Shown here: positions 35,501-41,480 of the stretch, one piece after another
Position numbering within the stretch: position 1 is the first letter of the stretch
Layout: the number at the start of each line of letters is the position of its first letter
NCBI GenBank assembly: GCA_004794785.1
Contig: SJOL01005866.1
Span: forward strand, 66,565-130,564
Length of the DNA: 64,000 nt
Reading direction: 5' to 3'
DNA from: Opisthorchis felineus
Lineage: Eukaryota; Platyhelminthes; Trematoda; Opisthorchiida; Opisthorchiidae
The notes under the pieces: model-generated
Told to the model about the DNA's origin: nothing
Seen by the model: only the letters and a program-made list of their open reading frames with translations
Databases searched by the model: none
Made by a program: the position numbers and the translations under genes

Positions 35501-35900
35501 GGATTGGAGGAGCTTTCTTCCCGAAGACACAAATCCAAGAGGTCAATAACTTTTTGCCCGAAAGCGGTGAAATCAACCAGTAGACCCTGTTGTGTTTTAA
35601 GGCTGCGGCATTCGCGTAGACAACCAAGCTTACCTTGCGAAATCGTCAGATGAAATACGATTGTGGAAAAGGAAATACAGATCATTTTCGTCTGAAAGTC
35701 GCACTAAGAGAGCCTTGGTGAAGAAAGTTACGGAACGTGAATTCGACGAACCTTCCCATCGACGAGTTGATCTGGCTCGAAAGCAACATTCACGTGGCGA
35801 CCACTGGAAATCCGTTAAAAATTCACCGGTCAGCTGATTACCTTCGGTTGTTGTGGTGCTCAAACACTACCAGGTGGCGCTTGTAGTAGCCCATAGACAT
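9203..35900 (-). CDS. SASS6: SAS-6 (spindle assembly abnormal 6) homologue, complete gene, 16 exons, 759 aa
   Basis: SAS-6 oligomerises through its head into the ninefold cartwheel hub that templates centrioles and ciliary basal bodies. Head, residues 1-153: residues 37-91 match the SAS-6 PISA region (VRLSDEND, then [19 protein letters not shown]), and [12 protein letters not shown] carries a phenylalanine (about 123) at the family's head-head dimer position. A heptad coiled coil runs from about 155 to 465, including ANEIIKRLQ and the family signature [18 protein letters not shown] (about 461-478). A 280-residue Ser/Thr/Pro-rich tail follows. Human SASS6 is 657 aa, so length is close. The start is ATG at 35900 (MSMGYY); an in-frame TAA lies two codons upstream. 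Exon phases agree throughout. Introns 1-7 are 31-38 bases; introns 8-15 are 9134, 4577, 4153, 1750, 2875, 904, 510 and 270. Identity is very secure; exons 14-16 are less so. I found no canonical poly(A) signal just downstream. Confidence 0.93.
9698..9786 (-). CDS. SASS6: SAS-6 exon 15 (basic tail segment)
   Basis: Two bases plus 29 codons ([18 protein letters not shown] and on to RRKTPM). It is the only splice choice I found that takes the one-base remainder of exon 14 and leaves phase 0 for exon 16. The donor GTAAGC is strong; the acceptor (TCAAAG) is weaker. Confidence 0.55.
10297..10444 (-). CDS. SASS6: SAS-6 exon 14 (tail)
   Basis: Bounded by a textbook acceptor (pyrimidine-rich, ending TTCCCAG) and donor (CTGG then GTAAGC). 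In the phase left by exon 13 it reads [12 protein letters not shown] and on to VTSSSL, 49 codons plus G. The composition matches the tail of exon 13. There is no conserved motif, so this rests on splice signals and phase. Confidence 0.7.
10853..11037 (-). repeat. tRNA-derived SINE, copy 2
   Basis: Full-length reverse-orientation copy: AACCGTTCAGCTGCAGCACC at its low end, GAACCACGGA and GAGCCATCTCGTCCCC at its high end. It lies in SAS-6 intron 13, and its AT-rich tail is at 10832-10852. Confidence 0.85.
11349..11770 (-). CDS. SASS6: SAS-6 exon 13 (end of coiled coil, Ser/Thr/Pro/Asn-rich tail)
   Basis: Begins [15 protein letters not shown] (human: LITWLNKELNENQL), then a low-complexity tail. 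The acceptor is TTCTTTCCAG. At 11348 there is a strong donor GTGAGT after ILE-LEU; without splicing the frame would end at TGA 11337 (adding VSW). I prefer splicing because later exons continue in phase, but the unspliced end could be an alternative isoform. Confidence 0.9.
11950..13090 (-). mobile_element. RTE LINE 3' fragment (RT and C-terminus), degraded
   Basis: Minus-strand pieces follow RTE order: [15 protein letters not shown] and [15 protein letters not shown] (about 12920-13080), [12 protein letters not shown], then a decayed catalytic box [12 protein letters not shown] near 12790 (T for A). The C-terminus follows, with [17 protein letters not shown] and [14 protein letters not shown] (12024-12260). 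It lies in SAS-6 intron 12. Confidence 0.7.
13091..14645. other. SAS-6 intron 12, upstream part
   Basis: Beyond the RTE fragment I see no repeat or coding sequence I can name. Confidence 0.5.
14646..14853 (-). CDS. SASS6: SAS-6 exon 12 (coiled coil)
   Basis: Sixty-nine codons plus one base, starting [15 protein letters not shown] and ending QQTIKTNEN. The leftover A joins TT of exon 13 to make Ile466 of the IIGWLN signature. Acceptor TCACTAAG, donor GTAAGT. Confidence 0.94.
15177..15300 (+). repeat. single-arm copy of the 7.9 kb foldback family
   Basis: TTGGTAGCTCGGGTGGGTTA, then GCTTGCAAACGTTTCGTCGC and CAGGAGACATCGCCAGTACG parallel the flank and left arm at 7911-8024. Only one arm is present. 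The CTGATGA-equivalent is mutated to CTGGCGA on the minus strand. Confidence 0.6.
15893..15970 (+). repeat. tRNA-like segment
   Basis: GATAGTTCATTCGGTAGGGC resembles a D arm with A box and GTGGTTCGAGTCTGTCCCC a T arm with B box. There is no convincing acceptor stem. Probably the head of a SINE relic in SAS-6 intron 11. Confidence 0.4.
16604..16747 (-). CDS. SASS6: SAS-6 exon 11 (coiled coil)
   Basis: Forty-eight codons, phase 0 at both ends, including [15 protein letters not shown], matching the KANEIIKKLQGDLK segment of the vertebrate protein. Acceptor CCTTTTTAG, donor GTTAGT. Confidence 0.94.
16900..17085 (+). repeat. tRNA-derived SINE, copy 3, diverged
   Basis: GGCTCAGCGGTCAAGGCACG, GTGCTTCGAACCCGACC, then a recognisable but mutated body (CTGTTTATGTCTAGGAAGCC) and CAGCTCAACGATTACTAT. 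It is the oldest-looking full-length copy. SAS-6 intron 10. Confidence 0.7.
17086..20297. other. SAS-6 intron 10 remainder
   Basis: Apart from SINE copy 4 there is no recognisable element. The stretch 18400-20205 has several short open frames on both strands without known motifs. Confidence 0.5.
18053..18245 (+). repeat. tRNA-derived SINE, copy 4
   Basis: CAGATGTCTCGGTGGTTAAA head, GTGGTTCGAACCCAACCTC, CTGTCTAGGCTTGGGCAACG and CAGCTGAACGATTAGTACTT. Full length, in SAS-6 intron 10. Confidence 0.85.
20298..20482 (+). repeat. tRNA-derived SINE, copy 5
   Basis: ACAGCTCAGAGGTTGAGGCG head, TGGTTCAAATCTAAACTC (mutated B box), body, and CAGCTGAACGATTAGTAG leading straight into a TAG microsatellite that acts as its tail. 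SAS-6 intron 10. Confidence 0.85.
20482..20530 (+). repeat. (TAG)n microsatellite, SINE tail
   Basis: About fourteen TAG/TAT units follow GATT at the 3' end of SINE copy 5. Other copies carry different T/A-rich tails, so the tail has expanded locally. Confidence 0.85.
20901..21064 (-). CDS. SASS6: SAS-6 exon 10 (coiled coil)
   Basis: Two bases plus 54 codons, [10 protein letters not shown] and on to LLNSEQEHK. Only this frame is open through the exon. The segment [17 protein letters not shown] parallels the human VLEQEIKDKDQLVLRT. Donor GTGAGT. Confidence 0.93.
21806..21992 (-). repeat. tRNA-derived SINE, copy 6
   Basis: Reverse orientation, AATCGTTTAGCACCCTTCC at the low end and TTCGAACCACGGACCTTCC with GAGCCATCTCGCTCC at the high end. 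Close to consensus. SAS-6 intron 9. Confidence 0.85.
21993..25641. other. SAS-6 intron 9 remainder
   Basis: SINE copy 7 apart, nothing is identified. A 107-codon plus-strand frame (23355-23678) has a lysine-, serine- and glutamine-containing C-terminal part that looks protein-like, but it has no known domain and lies antisense in an intron. Confidence 0.45.
24263..24448 (-). repeat. tRNA-derived SINE, copy 7
   Basis: Reverse orientation, AAATCGTTCAGCTGTAGCAC at the low end, GATTCGAACCACGGACCTTC and GAGCCAACTCGCCCC at the high end. Close to consensus. SAS-6 intron 9. Confidence 0.85.
25642..25747 (-). CDS. SASS6: SAS-6 exon 9 (coiled coil)
   Basis: Thirty-five codons plus one base, [16 protein letters not shown] and on to LQNSEIT. 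The leftover T joins CG of exon 10 to make Ser294. Acceptor CCAACAG, donor GTGAGT. Confidence 0.92.
26790..30240 (-). mobile_element. RTE-type LINE, nearly full length, degraded
   Basis: Read on the minus strand from 30240: a 5' region (29750-30240); an AP-type endonuclease beginning [12 protein letters not shown] near 29650, with [12 protein letters not shown] near 29170 and [10 protein letters not shown] near 28950; a linker with [17 protein letters not shown] and [10 protein letters not shown] (28095-28565); RT with an intact [12 protein letters not shown] near 27560; and the C-terminus with [12 protein letters not shown] near 27090, ending about 26800. Several frameshifts and stops break it. 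It sits inside SAS-6 intron 8 in the same orientation as the gene. Confidence 0.8.
30245..30770 (-). mobile_element. RTE LINE fragment (second half of endonuclease)
   Basis: Minus-strand frames match the 28.65-29.2 kb part of the larger RTE copy: a degraded version of the [10 protein letters not shown] segment at about 30710-30750, then [22 protein letters not shown] sequence ending in LLAPLKH. It abuts the 5' end of the larger copy, so it is a separate insertion or a rearranged piece. Confidence 0.65.
30915..31100 (+). mobile_element. RTE LINE 5'-region fragment, plus orientation
   Basis: This is the reverse complement of the 5' region seen at 29930-30110 and 31700-31870, including the block CTCCTGTTTAAGTCTGG and CAGTATCCCAGCCCACGTAC. 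It is non-coding and its orientation is opposite to its neighbours. Confidence 0.55.
31249..31277. repeat. (ATC)n microsatellite
   Basis: CATCATCATTATCATCATCA and on; lies between RTE fragments in SAS-6 intron 8. Confidence 0.8.
31310..32050 (-). mobile_element. RTE LINE 5' region plus start of endonuclease
   Basis: On the minus strand it contains the RTE 5' region (about 31500-32050, closely similar to 29750-30240) followed by [17 protein letters not shown] and QQAALALTL near 31310-31400, the endonuclease N-terminus. It stops there, truncated at its 3' side. Confidence 0.65.
32293..33252 (+). CDS. Ty3/Gypsy-type retrotransposon gag-like ORF, no pol attached
   Basis: A 319-codon frame from ATG. 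It has a glutamine-rich heptad start (residues 8-40, [16 protein letters not shown]), then a gag capsid-like segment with [35 protein letters not shown], and an ECHRLIQL stretch near residue 237. From about 33060 the frame no longer looks gag-like, and no zinc knuckle, protease, RT or integrase follows. Upstream, CTGGCGACGGG at about 32274 could be a primer-binding site next to an LTR end, unproven. The frame is unbroken although its neighbours are decayed, so it may be a young fragment. It lies antisense to SAS-6 in intron 8. Confidence 0.68.
   Translation: MSISADQLQVILEHQQKQFEHAQLQQQKQSEHTQLKLTEALTKNLSIRAPESSICQPSISPADSIANSITEFTFDADADRTFDFWFKRYQDIFKVDFAQQDDPWKLRLLFRKLGTREHNRYTNYILPKQPSDLSFDNTVQTLTKIFGDNTSLFNIRYQCLKVVIKDDDLVGFTTLVNRECERFKLSDMDENQFKCLIFISGIQSSRHANNRTRLLHQLEQNPRITLQELSAECHRLIQLNQDSTMIGQAPAGSYDIVHHVSGYQNKTLQTVSKAISTSFAVFLIVIQIITSTIVLGFSVNSTQYCWVTQTPCRQSTEGP
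33619..33728 (+). repeat. tRNA-derived SINE, copy 8, 5'-truncated
   Basis: Only the body is present, from CCTGTCTAGGCTTGGACAAA to ACAGCTGAATGATTACTATT. The tRNA-like head is missing, as expected for an incomplete reverse transcript. SAS-6 intron 8. Confidence 0.8.
33729..34881. other. SAS-6 intron 8, end nearest exon 8
   Basis: No recognisable repeat or coding sequence between SINE copy 8 and exon 8. Confidence 0.5.
34882..34998 (-). CDS. SASS6: SAS-6 exon 8 (coiled coil)
   Basis: Thirty-nine codons, phase 0 at both ends, starting [20 protein letters not shown]. The acceptor is TTACTTTCAG and the donor GTAGTT. This is the last exon of the compact 5' cluster; a 9134-base intron full of transposon fragments follows. 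Confidence 0.9.
35034..35153 (-). CDS. SASS6: SAS-6 exon 7 (coiled coil)
   Basis: Forty codons, phase 0 at both ends, including [14 protein letters not shown] and [11 protein letters not shown]. The 5' boundary (acceptor after ACCTCGAAG) is chosen because it gives a 31-base intron and keeps phase. Intron 7 is 35 bases (34999-35033). Confidence 0.85.
35185..35262 (-). CDS. SASS6: SAS-6 exon 6 (coiled-coil start)
   Basis: Twenty-six codons, [20 protein letters not shown] then LSECEQ, phase 0 at both ends. This is the start of the rod. Donor is GTGGGT; intron 6 is 31 bases (35154-35184). Confidence 0.85.
35300..35462 (-). CDS. SASS6: SAS-6 exon 5 (end of head, dimer-interface Phe)
   Basis: Encodes RYTLRFSTS, then [20 protein letters not shown] and [15 protein letters not shown]. 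The Phe in ATNF matches the conserved hydrophobic head-head contact. Donor is GTGATT; intron 5 is 37 bases (35263-35299) and contains a CTAAT branch-like motif. Confidence 0.92.
35498..35602 (-). CDS. SASS6: SAS-6 exon 4 (PISA region, second half)
   Basis: Encodes [20 protein letters not shown] and on to NP, the most diagnostic stretch of the head (human: [20 protein letters not shown]). It starts with one base completing Ser64 and ends in AG at donor GTAATT. Intron 4 is 35 bases (35463-35497). Confidence 0.93.
35634..35713 (-). CDS. SASS6: SAS-6 exon 3 (PISA region, first half)
   Basis: Encodes [20 protein letters not shown] and on to DDFA, aligning with the human segment DLVIRLTDDTDPFFLYNL. 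It ends two bases into a codon at donor GTAAGC. Intron 3 is 31 bases (35603-35633). Confidence 0.88.
35752..35803 (-). CDS. SASS6: SAS-6 exon 2
   Basis: One base completes Ser20, then 17 codons ([17 protein letters not shown]), the second beta strand of the head. The donor is the weak GTTCGT and intron 2 is 38 bases (35714-35751). Reading on without splicing hits TAA, and splicing restores alignment to the family, which supports this intron. Confidence 0.75.
35842..35900 (-). CDS. SASS6: SAS-6 exon 1 (start)
   Basis: Nineteen codons plus AG, beginning ATG TCT ATG. The donor is GTAATC and the following intron is 38 bases (35804-35841) ending TTTCCAG. The first strand [12 protein letters not shown] lines up with the N-terminal strand of animal SAS-6. 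An out-of-frame ATG begins at 35910, ten bases upstream, and overlaps the start. Confidence 0.75.
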
Positions 35901-36280
35901 GCGTTAACATTTCGACACGAACCCGTTAAAGGCCTGTACTAACTGACAAAAATATCACGAGCCCCTTGCGCCAGAAAGCCGAAAAAAGGGCCAGGCAGAA
36001 AGGACCTTGCGAGGCCACCAGACGTCCGTGGCAAGCCAGTGACTCAAACGCCTGAATGGGGGGGTCAAGGAAGTCGGTGCTCTGATTGGTTTTGTGCGGG
36101 AGCACCGGGACATATATGCAGACAGCACACAAGGCCTGATTACATCGTTTTGGTGCGCAAAATTTTTCCGTGTTATGTGTCTTTCTGAACTAAGAAGAAA
36201 TTTCGAAGATCGACTTATTTGGGGAGGTGATTGTTTTTTCGGTTAGTAGGCTACATTGGAGCCCAAGGATATTGCAGTTT
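35901..36280. other. SAS-6 5' flank
   Basis: Expected to hold the SAS-6 promoter and 5' untranslated region. I see no clear TATA box at a usable distance. The CR1 fragment begins 381 bases upstream of the start codon, limiting the immediate upstream region. Confidence 0.45.
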
Positions 36281-37117
36281 GATTCACGGATTCACGGATT
36301 GCCACAAAGAATCGAGGCTTTTGCCTAAGTTTCCCGGGTCTGTTGTGTTCTTGTCGTTCTGCGGTTGTCGTTCACCTGAAGGGCACAAGCGAAAAAAGGG
36401 CGTAATGCTGCTCTTTAAGTTCTCAGTGCGGGGCAGTATGCTTGCCAGCACGAGGATTCGCATAGGAAAGTGTCTAATAGTGCCTTGAACTGGGTTCTAG
36501 AAGGAGCGTGGACAACCGTCGGAGGAAGGTTATTCCACGCAGCTACTACACGAAATGAGAAAAAATTTTGCCTAATAAAAGTGTTCGCTCTGAGCTTGAA
36601 AATCTTCATACCATGTCCCCGCCGTGTGTTTGCTGGCTCAACGGTGAAAAACCTGTTGGCCAAACCTTGTTCAAACGGGGCATAAGTAAGAATCAGGTCT
36701 CCTCGGAGGCGGCGATACTCGAGGGGAAAGAGGTCAAGCTCCGCGAGCCCAATTTCGTAGTCCACGGATTTAAGGCCGGCAACCATTTTCGTAGCAGCTC
36801 GCTGGACACGCTCAATGAGGGTTACGTCCTTCGTGCGCCCTGAGTAGACAACTTGGTTGGCGTATTCAAGCAGCGGTCTGACGTAGACCCCATAGGGTAT
36901 TTGGAAGTCCATGCGAGTAATACGGGAGAAGGTGCGCCGAATCATCCGTAGAACGGCGAATGCCCTTTGGGCCGATTTCTCATGGTGTAGTGAGAAGGAT
37001 ATGTTTGAAGAGAGCCAGATACCCAAATCCTTTTTGGTATCTATCTTCGTGATGTCCTCTGGTCTATTCTCACCATGCACGACATAGGCGTTCGCTGAGT
37101 CTCCTCCAAGAGACATA
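36281..37117 (-). mobile_element. CR1-like LINE, second copy, strongly 5'-truncated
   Basis: The open frame 36415-37116 encodes the last 230-odd residues of the same protein as the 49990-51474 element. It starts in the middle of RT downstream of the FADD box, and there are only about a dozen amino-acid differences by eye. The 3' untranslated part and ATCCGTGA-type tail (36281-36300) are also shared. It lies about 400 bases upstream of the SAS-6 start on the same strand. Confidence 0.82.
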
Positions 37118-38849
37118 TGAACATATAGTAAACCGCCTCAGACTAGGAACAATTACTCGGCACCTACCATGATGGGAAACATAGCCACTTGCTATTATAT
37201 TCCCGGAATCCATTTCAACTGCCTCACAAAACCTACTTAGCCGTGACATTGAAAAGATGGCCATTGCCTTCAAGGTGATGAACTGCCTACACCCAGGTCA
37301 CACCTGAGGGTCGCATTTCGTTCGCATGAAAACTCAAATTAACATTTGCAACCACTGTTTATTGCCCTATCCATAATGAGGGTACATGCCACGTTCAAAT
37401 CCGTTCGTATACTCAAAGGTCAGCGGGAACGCATTTTGGAGGACTTTCTTCCCGAAGGTAGAGTGCGATGAAAAACTCCCTAACGTTGATCCGGAACCGA
37501 CCAGCTCACGGCGAAACGGACCTCTTCACAAGGAGTCCTCAGGTGGCTCGCAGGAGACCAAGGCTGAACGACCAACTCGTTTCTCTGACGTATTTAGCAA
37601 CAACAGCGAGTACCACGGGCAAACCGTGCCAGGCTGTGCAGACAGGGTGAAAAACTTTCGCACGTGCTTCATCGTACCCAAAACACAATGAGTGTTCCCA
37701 ACACATTAGACGTGTTTGCTATTCCGACGGTAATGTCCCCTCCGCTTATCAATGCAGTTGTTGAAACGTGCTTAGCGAGAGCTGTACATAACTCAGAGAC
37801 GGTCAAAGAAGTTGTAAATGATATCAATGCGACCGCATAAGGCATTATAGGCATTATAGGCATTAGGCTGCACCTAGGCCTTCTGCATCGCCCAATCAAC
37901 CGACGGGCTTATATAGCTGACTGCCGCCCTGAATTTTCTTCCAGCCCACCCTGCAATATCCGCAACTCTGGATTTTTGCTCCCATTGTCCACCCGTCGAA
38001 CGGTCTTTAGACAGAACCTTTTTCTTTTACCTGTATTCCAAACTATAGAACAAGCTTCCCTCCCATATCAGTACTGCATCACCTTAGGTAGGCTTTCGAA
38101 ATACACTCGACTCCTACATTTCTATTGAGGGAGCCGAGCGTCTTTTCGCACCACATCTTACGCTAGGCACTTTCTCTGAAATAGACCCTAAACCCTTCAA
38201 ATTTTTGATTTCACCTCAACTGTCATATTGCTTGGTCCTAGCGTGTACACTCACCACCTTGCACCCCCTAGCTTTAACCCACAATTGAGACAACTACCCT
38301 CTCATGTGTTCTTGTCCATAAATCACCATCTTGTATATCCTTATGCAGACATTCATTTCCTGGGACTACATCTTCACCTGCACTCTCGGGCGTAGTTGTC
38401 TTGACGATAGTGTCTAGCGCCTGCTATCGTAATTGTTTTCATGCCCGTCTCCACTGACCTCGTATTTCTTTTCCTCCGGCCTAAAACTACTGTGCCCAAC
38501 CAACTTATTCCTAGTCATTTGAATCCTGGTCCCACCCCTGAATAACTCAGTCGGCTCTATTTCGTATCTGGTGCCTTGCTTTGACCAGATTTAACTAACA
38601 TTAACCAAACCGAAGCCTTACTTCCTCACTTTTCAGGGCCTTTCCGCATCCTCTGACTGCGTGCAGCGCACGCTCATCAAATGGTGGGTCTGAAGATGCG
38701 CAATGAATGAAATACTTGTTTGGTTCCACAGCCCACTCATTCGCGCATACACACATGTAACACTGTGGTGCGCCTCTACTCGACCTGGCGGTCCACACCG
38801 ATGCTTTGTCGTCGTTTAGCCATACTACACAGGCTCTGAAAATTTCCAT
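37118..38849. other. intergenic, unclassified
   Basis: It includes three tandem copies of GGCATTATA-like sequence (about 37840-37866) and C-rich DNA that may be the outer part of repeat X copy 1. The open frame 37386-37691 has no known motif. Confidence 0.45.
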
Positions 38850-39340
38850 TCTACTCCCATGACCCAAAAGGTAGCCGCCGTTTCGTTTGCCTCCGCGACT
38901 TTCCCCTTCCAGTGGCTCCTTGCTGTTTGCTTGTTCGAAATGGTTGAGCTGTTTTACTGGCCTGGTTTTCCCCCCGACCGGATAAAAATGTGGTAGCTGC
39001 AGTTATTTATTGGTGCAGAAACCGCAATTATGATTGCTCGGTTACTTTTTACCCCGCAGATCTGGTAGCATGCTCGAGGGACGAAAACCTCGTTTGGTGG
39101 ATGGGTACGCCCTGCAGAGAGGGTCGCCCTGTTACTTTGCAGCATAATGCGTCCGTATACTCGCCACCCCTCCAGTAGCATGGGTGCATCGCAAATAACC
39201 GGCGGTTCTCAGCCTGGCCTTTAATTCAGGAAAATTCAGGAAAACCACAAAAGAGCACCGTCGTTGTTTTTCTGTAGCTGGATTGGACTTGTCCCGGTTG
39301 TCACTTATTTGACAACACCAAGAAATAGAAGTGACTGACA

Positions 39341-39570
39341 GTTGTCCTTTTGTTTGATTTAAAAAAATATGCATGGGTAGCCTGAAGGTACTGTGCGAGG
39401 CTCACGGCTAACATCGACGTGCAAGGAGTTGCCACCTTCGTCTTGGTTGGGTTGCACCACCCCAAGTCCACTTCCTAATCCAGACATAACGCACACGTTC
39501 TTCCCTCCTGTTCTCTAAAGCGATCATTTACATATAAAACGTAAATTCCTTATTATTTCCTGAATATCAG
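39341..39570 (+). repeat. direct repeat, unit 1 (about 230 bases)
   Basis: Starts near TTGTTTGATTT and ends TTATTTCCTGAATATCAG. Shares GTTGCACCACCCCAAGTCCA and most of its length with 40078-40310. Lies inside repeat X copy 1. Confidence 0.75.
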
Positions 39571-39759
39571 TTTAGTTCATGTCTGCCGGCTTCATCTTTG
39601 AACTAGTCGTACCTCATGCCCATTGTCCTAGTCTTTTTCGGTTCCCACAGTTACGTGGTTGAACCTTCGTCTCCGTTGTGCTATTGCCTCAGCGTTCAGG
39701 TCGTACCGGCCCGATCATGCCTCAATCAGCCTGTTCCTTAGAAGCTGGGAAAAGCACCT

Positions 39760-39781
39760 AATATGTATATATATATACATA
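39760..39781. repeat. short (TA)n palindrome
   Basis: TATGTATATATATATACATA, a self-complementary AT run. No associated feature is visible. Confidence 0.7.
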
Positions 39782-40077
39782 GCGACGGATAATTGAAATC
39801 ATGTTTTCTTGGCGAAGGAACCAAATCAAGCATGCTTGCGGTGTGCTGTCGTCCTTGCTGCTTCATGCACGTGTACACATGAGTAGAGCTCTGAATAGTG
39901 GATGTGCAGGTTAGCTTTGGGTGGGCAACTGTACTCGATCAAGTCGACTGAAAGGCAGCCGACTTCCCGGAGGGCAAAGCAGAAGCCTTTATTGACGAGT
40001 CACTTCTGGCCGTGTAGCTCTCCTATGAATCTCCTGCAGATCCCTTATCTGGCGAAACCGCGAAATACAAACGAAGG

Positions 40078-40310
40078 ACAACTTTCCTTTCGTTTGATTT
40101 ATAAAAAACGCATGGGGTAATCTGAAGGTATTCTGCGAGGCTCATGACGAACATCAAGTTGCAAGGTTTGCCACTTTTGTCTTAGTTGTGGTTGCACCAC
40201 CCCAAGTCCACTTCATCAGCCAGATATAACACACACGTTCCTCTCGCTTGTTCCCCGAAGAAATCACTAGAGTATAAAATATAAAGACCTTATTATTCCC
40301 TGAATATCAG
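40078..40310 (+). repeat. direct repeat, unit 2 (about 230 bases)
   Basis: Same unit as 39341-39570 in the same orientation, about 740 bases away start to start, with scattered substitutions. The pair could be terminal repeats of a small element or a segmental duplication; I see no terminal motif that decides. Confidence 0.75.
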
Positions 40311-41480
40311 CAGTCATGGCTAGCGCCCGTTGGTTGCTTTTGCCATGCACCATTCGATGCCTGGTGCTGACAGCAGTGGCCCAGTTACTGGCAGAACATA
40401 CTCTTAGCTTTCTGTTCCGTTCATGTAGTAGCTTCTAGTTACACTATGGTTCATATCCATCATCTCAGAGACTCGCTCAACCGATCATTATCTGTCTGCT
40501 GTCCTCATTCGCATTAACCGCCGCACACTTTGCACAACGGAGACCCTCTGAGTGGATTCTCTAGCTGAGGCAAAAACTACTTCAGCTCATTGTCTAGCTC
40601 ATCCTGCCAACGCCAACTAGTCCAACGGCTATCCTCCTTGCTCGTGACCTCGGCGGATGAGTCCTCACCTCCCCTAAATAACTAACCAACTCTTGTCGTG
40701 GCCTTGCGCCTTCTGATCGACTGACGCTCAGTGAAAACACGAGACAGAACGCTTACCATCAATGATGGTCTCTTTCCTCAGCATCTGAATGTACCGCGTT
40801 CACACCGAGTAGAATCCCTTATAATAATGATTTGTTGTGTCCTCATACCTCATCGGCAACCTCAGCTAGTCGTTGGCTGCTACGTCAGCCAACAAAAATC
40901 CAACCCTACATAAGCTCATTTAACTTGCCGTCATCCTCTTTGGATTATTTTTCCTGTCAGACACCGATTTATCTGATGCCTCCCGGAACTTACCAAACGT
41001 TAATGCTCTCATACTATTCCTTCCTAACTCCCTCCTTTTCCCAAGATTCAAACTCCTGCAGTAGCTTCTGCAGACGCCCCGCGTGGCCATCATTCATTCA
41101 AGTTGGTTGGTTCCCGGTTCATACCCACATGGTCTTCCAAGTGAATCGAAGTTACCCGTGACTCTAAATCGGCCTGGCTCTACTTGTATCAATCCCCCGT
41201 CTAACCAAGATCCAGCTGCCACAAGAATGAATATCCAATCTCCGTTACGAGACCGCCCAGAAACCAAAGTATTTCAGTGCAATGATGGTGCGGCACTGCC
41301 ATACCCAGTCTGATGGCACTCCGACAACTATTTTTTTCCTACCCTGGACACTCAACTCTCGCTCACTCGAGCCTGTAGTTGCACATATGAACGCATTTTT
41401 AACCAACCCCCAACCGTCTCTGGGATGAGTTTGTTCTAACCCGCTGAACCTTTCGTTGAGATTTAACCGACCTTGTTTTT

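Larger units (their letters stand above)
38850..41480 (+). repeat. unclassified long repeat X, copy 1
   Basis: C-rich sequence. Several blocks are found again, reverse-complemented and in mirrored order, at 43890-46140: GCTGTTTTACTGGCCTGG (about 38949), GATCTGGTAGCATGC (about 39059), CCAGAAACCAAAGTATTTC with CAGTCTGATGGCAC (about 41259-41316), and a segment ending CGCTGAACCTTTCG (about 41455). No recognisable coding domain. The true ends probably lie further out. Confidence 0.6.

Noticed and set aside
35725..35740. Apparent one-base frameshift in the SAS-6 head
   Set aside because: I first explained the switch of frame before [10 protein letters not shown] by a missing base. A 38-base intron with donor GTTCGT removes the need for any frameshift and aligns better.
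35630..35863. A 77-codon minus-strand frame starting at TTG that overlaps SAS-6 exons 2-3
   Set aside because: It begins at TTG, reads through introns 1 and 2, and its N-terminal half does not resemble SAS-6. Splicing from the ATG at 35900 with two 38-base introns gives a far better family alignment.
40640..40670. GGATGAGTCC resembling a hammerhead core
   Set aside because: The CTGATGA box is incomplete and no GAAAC box follows at a suitable distance.
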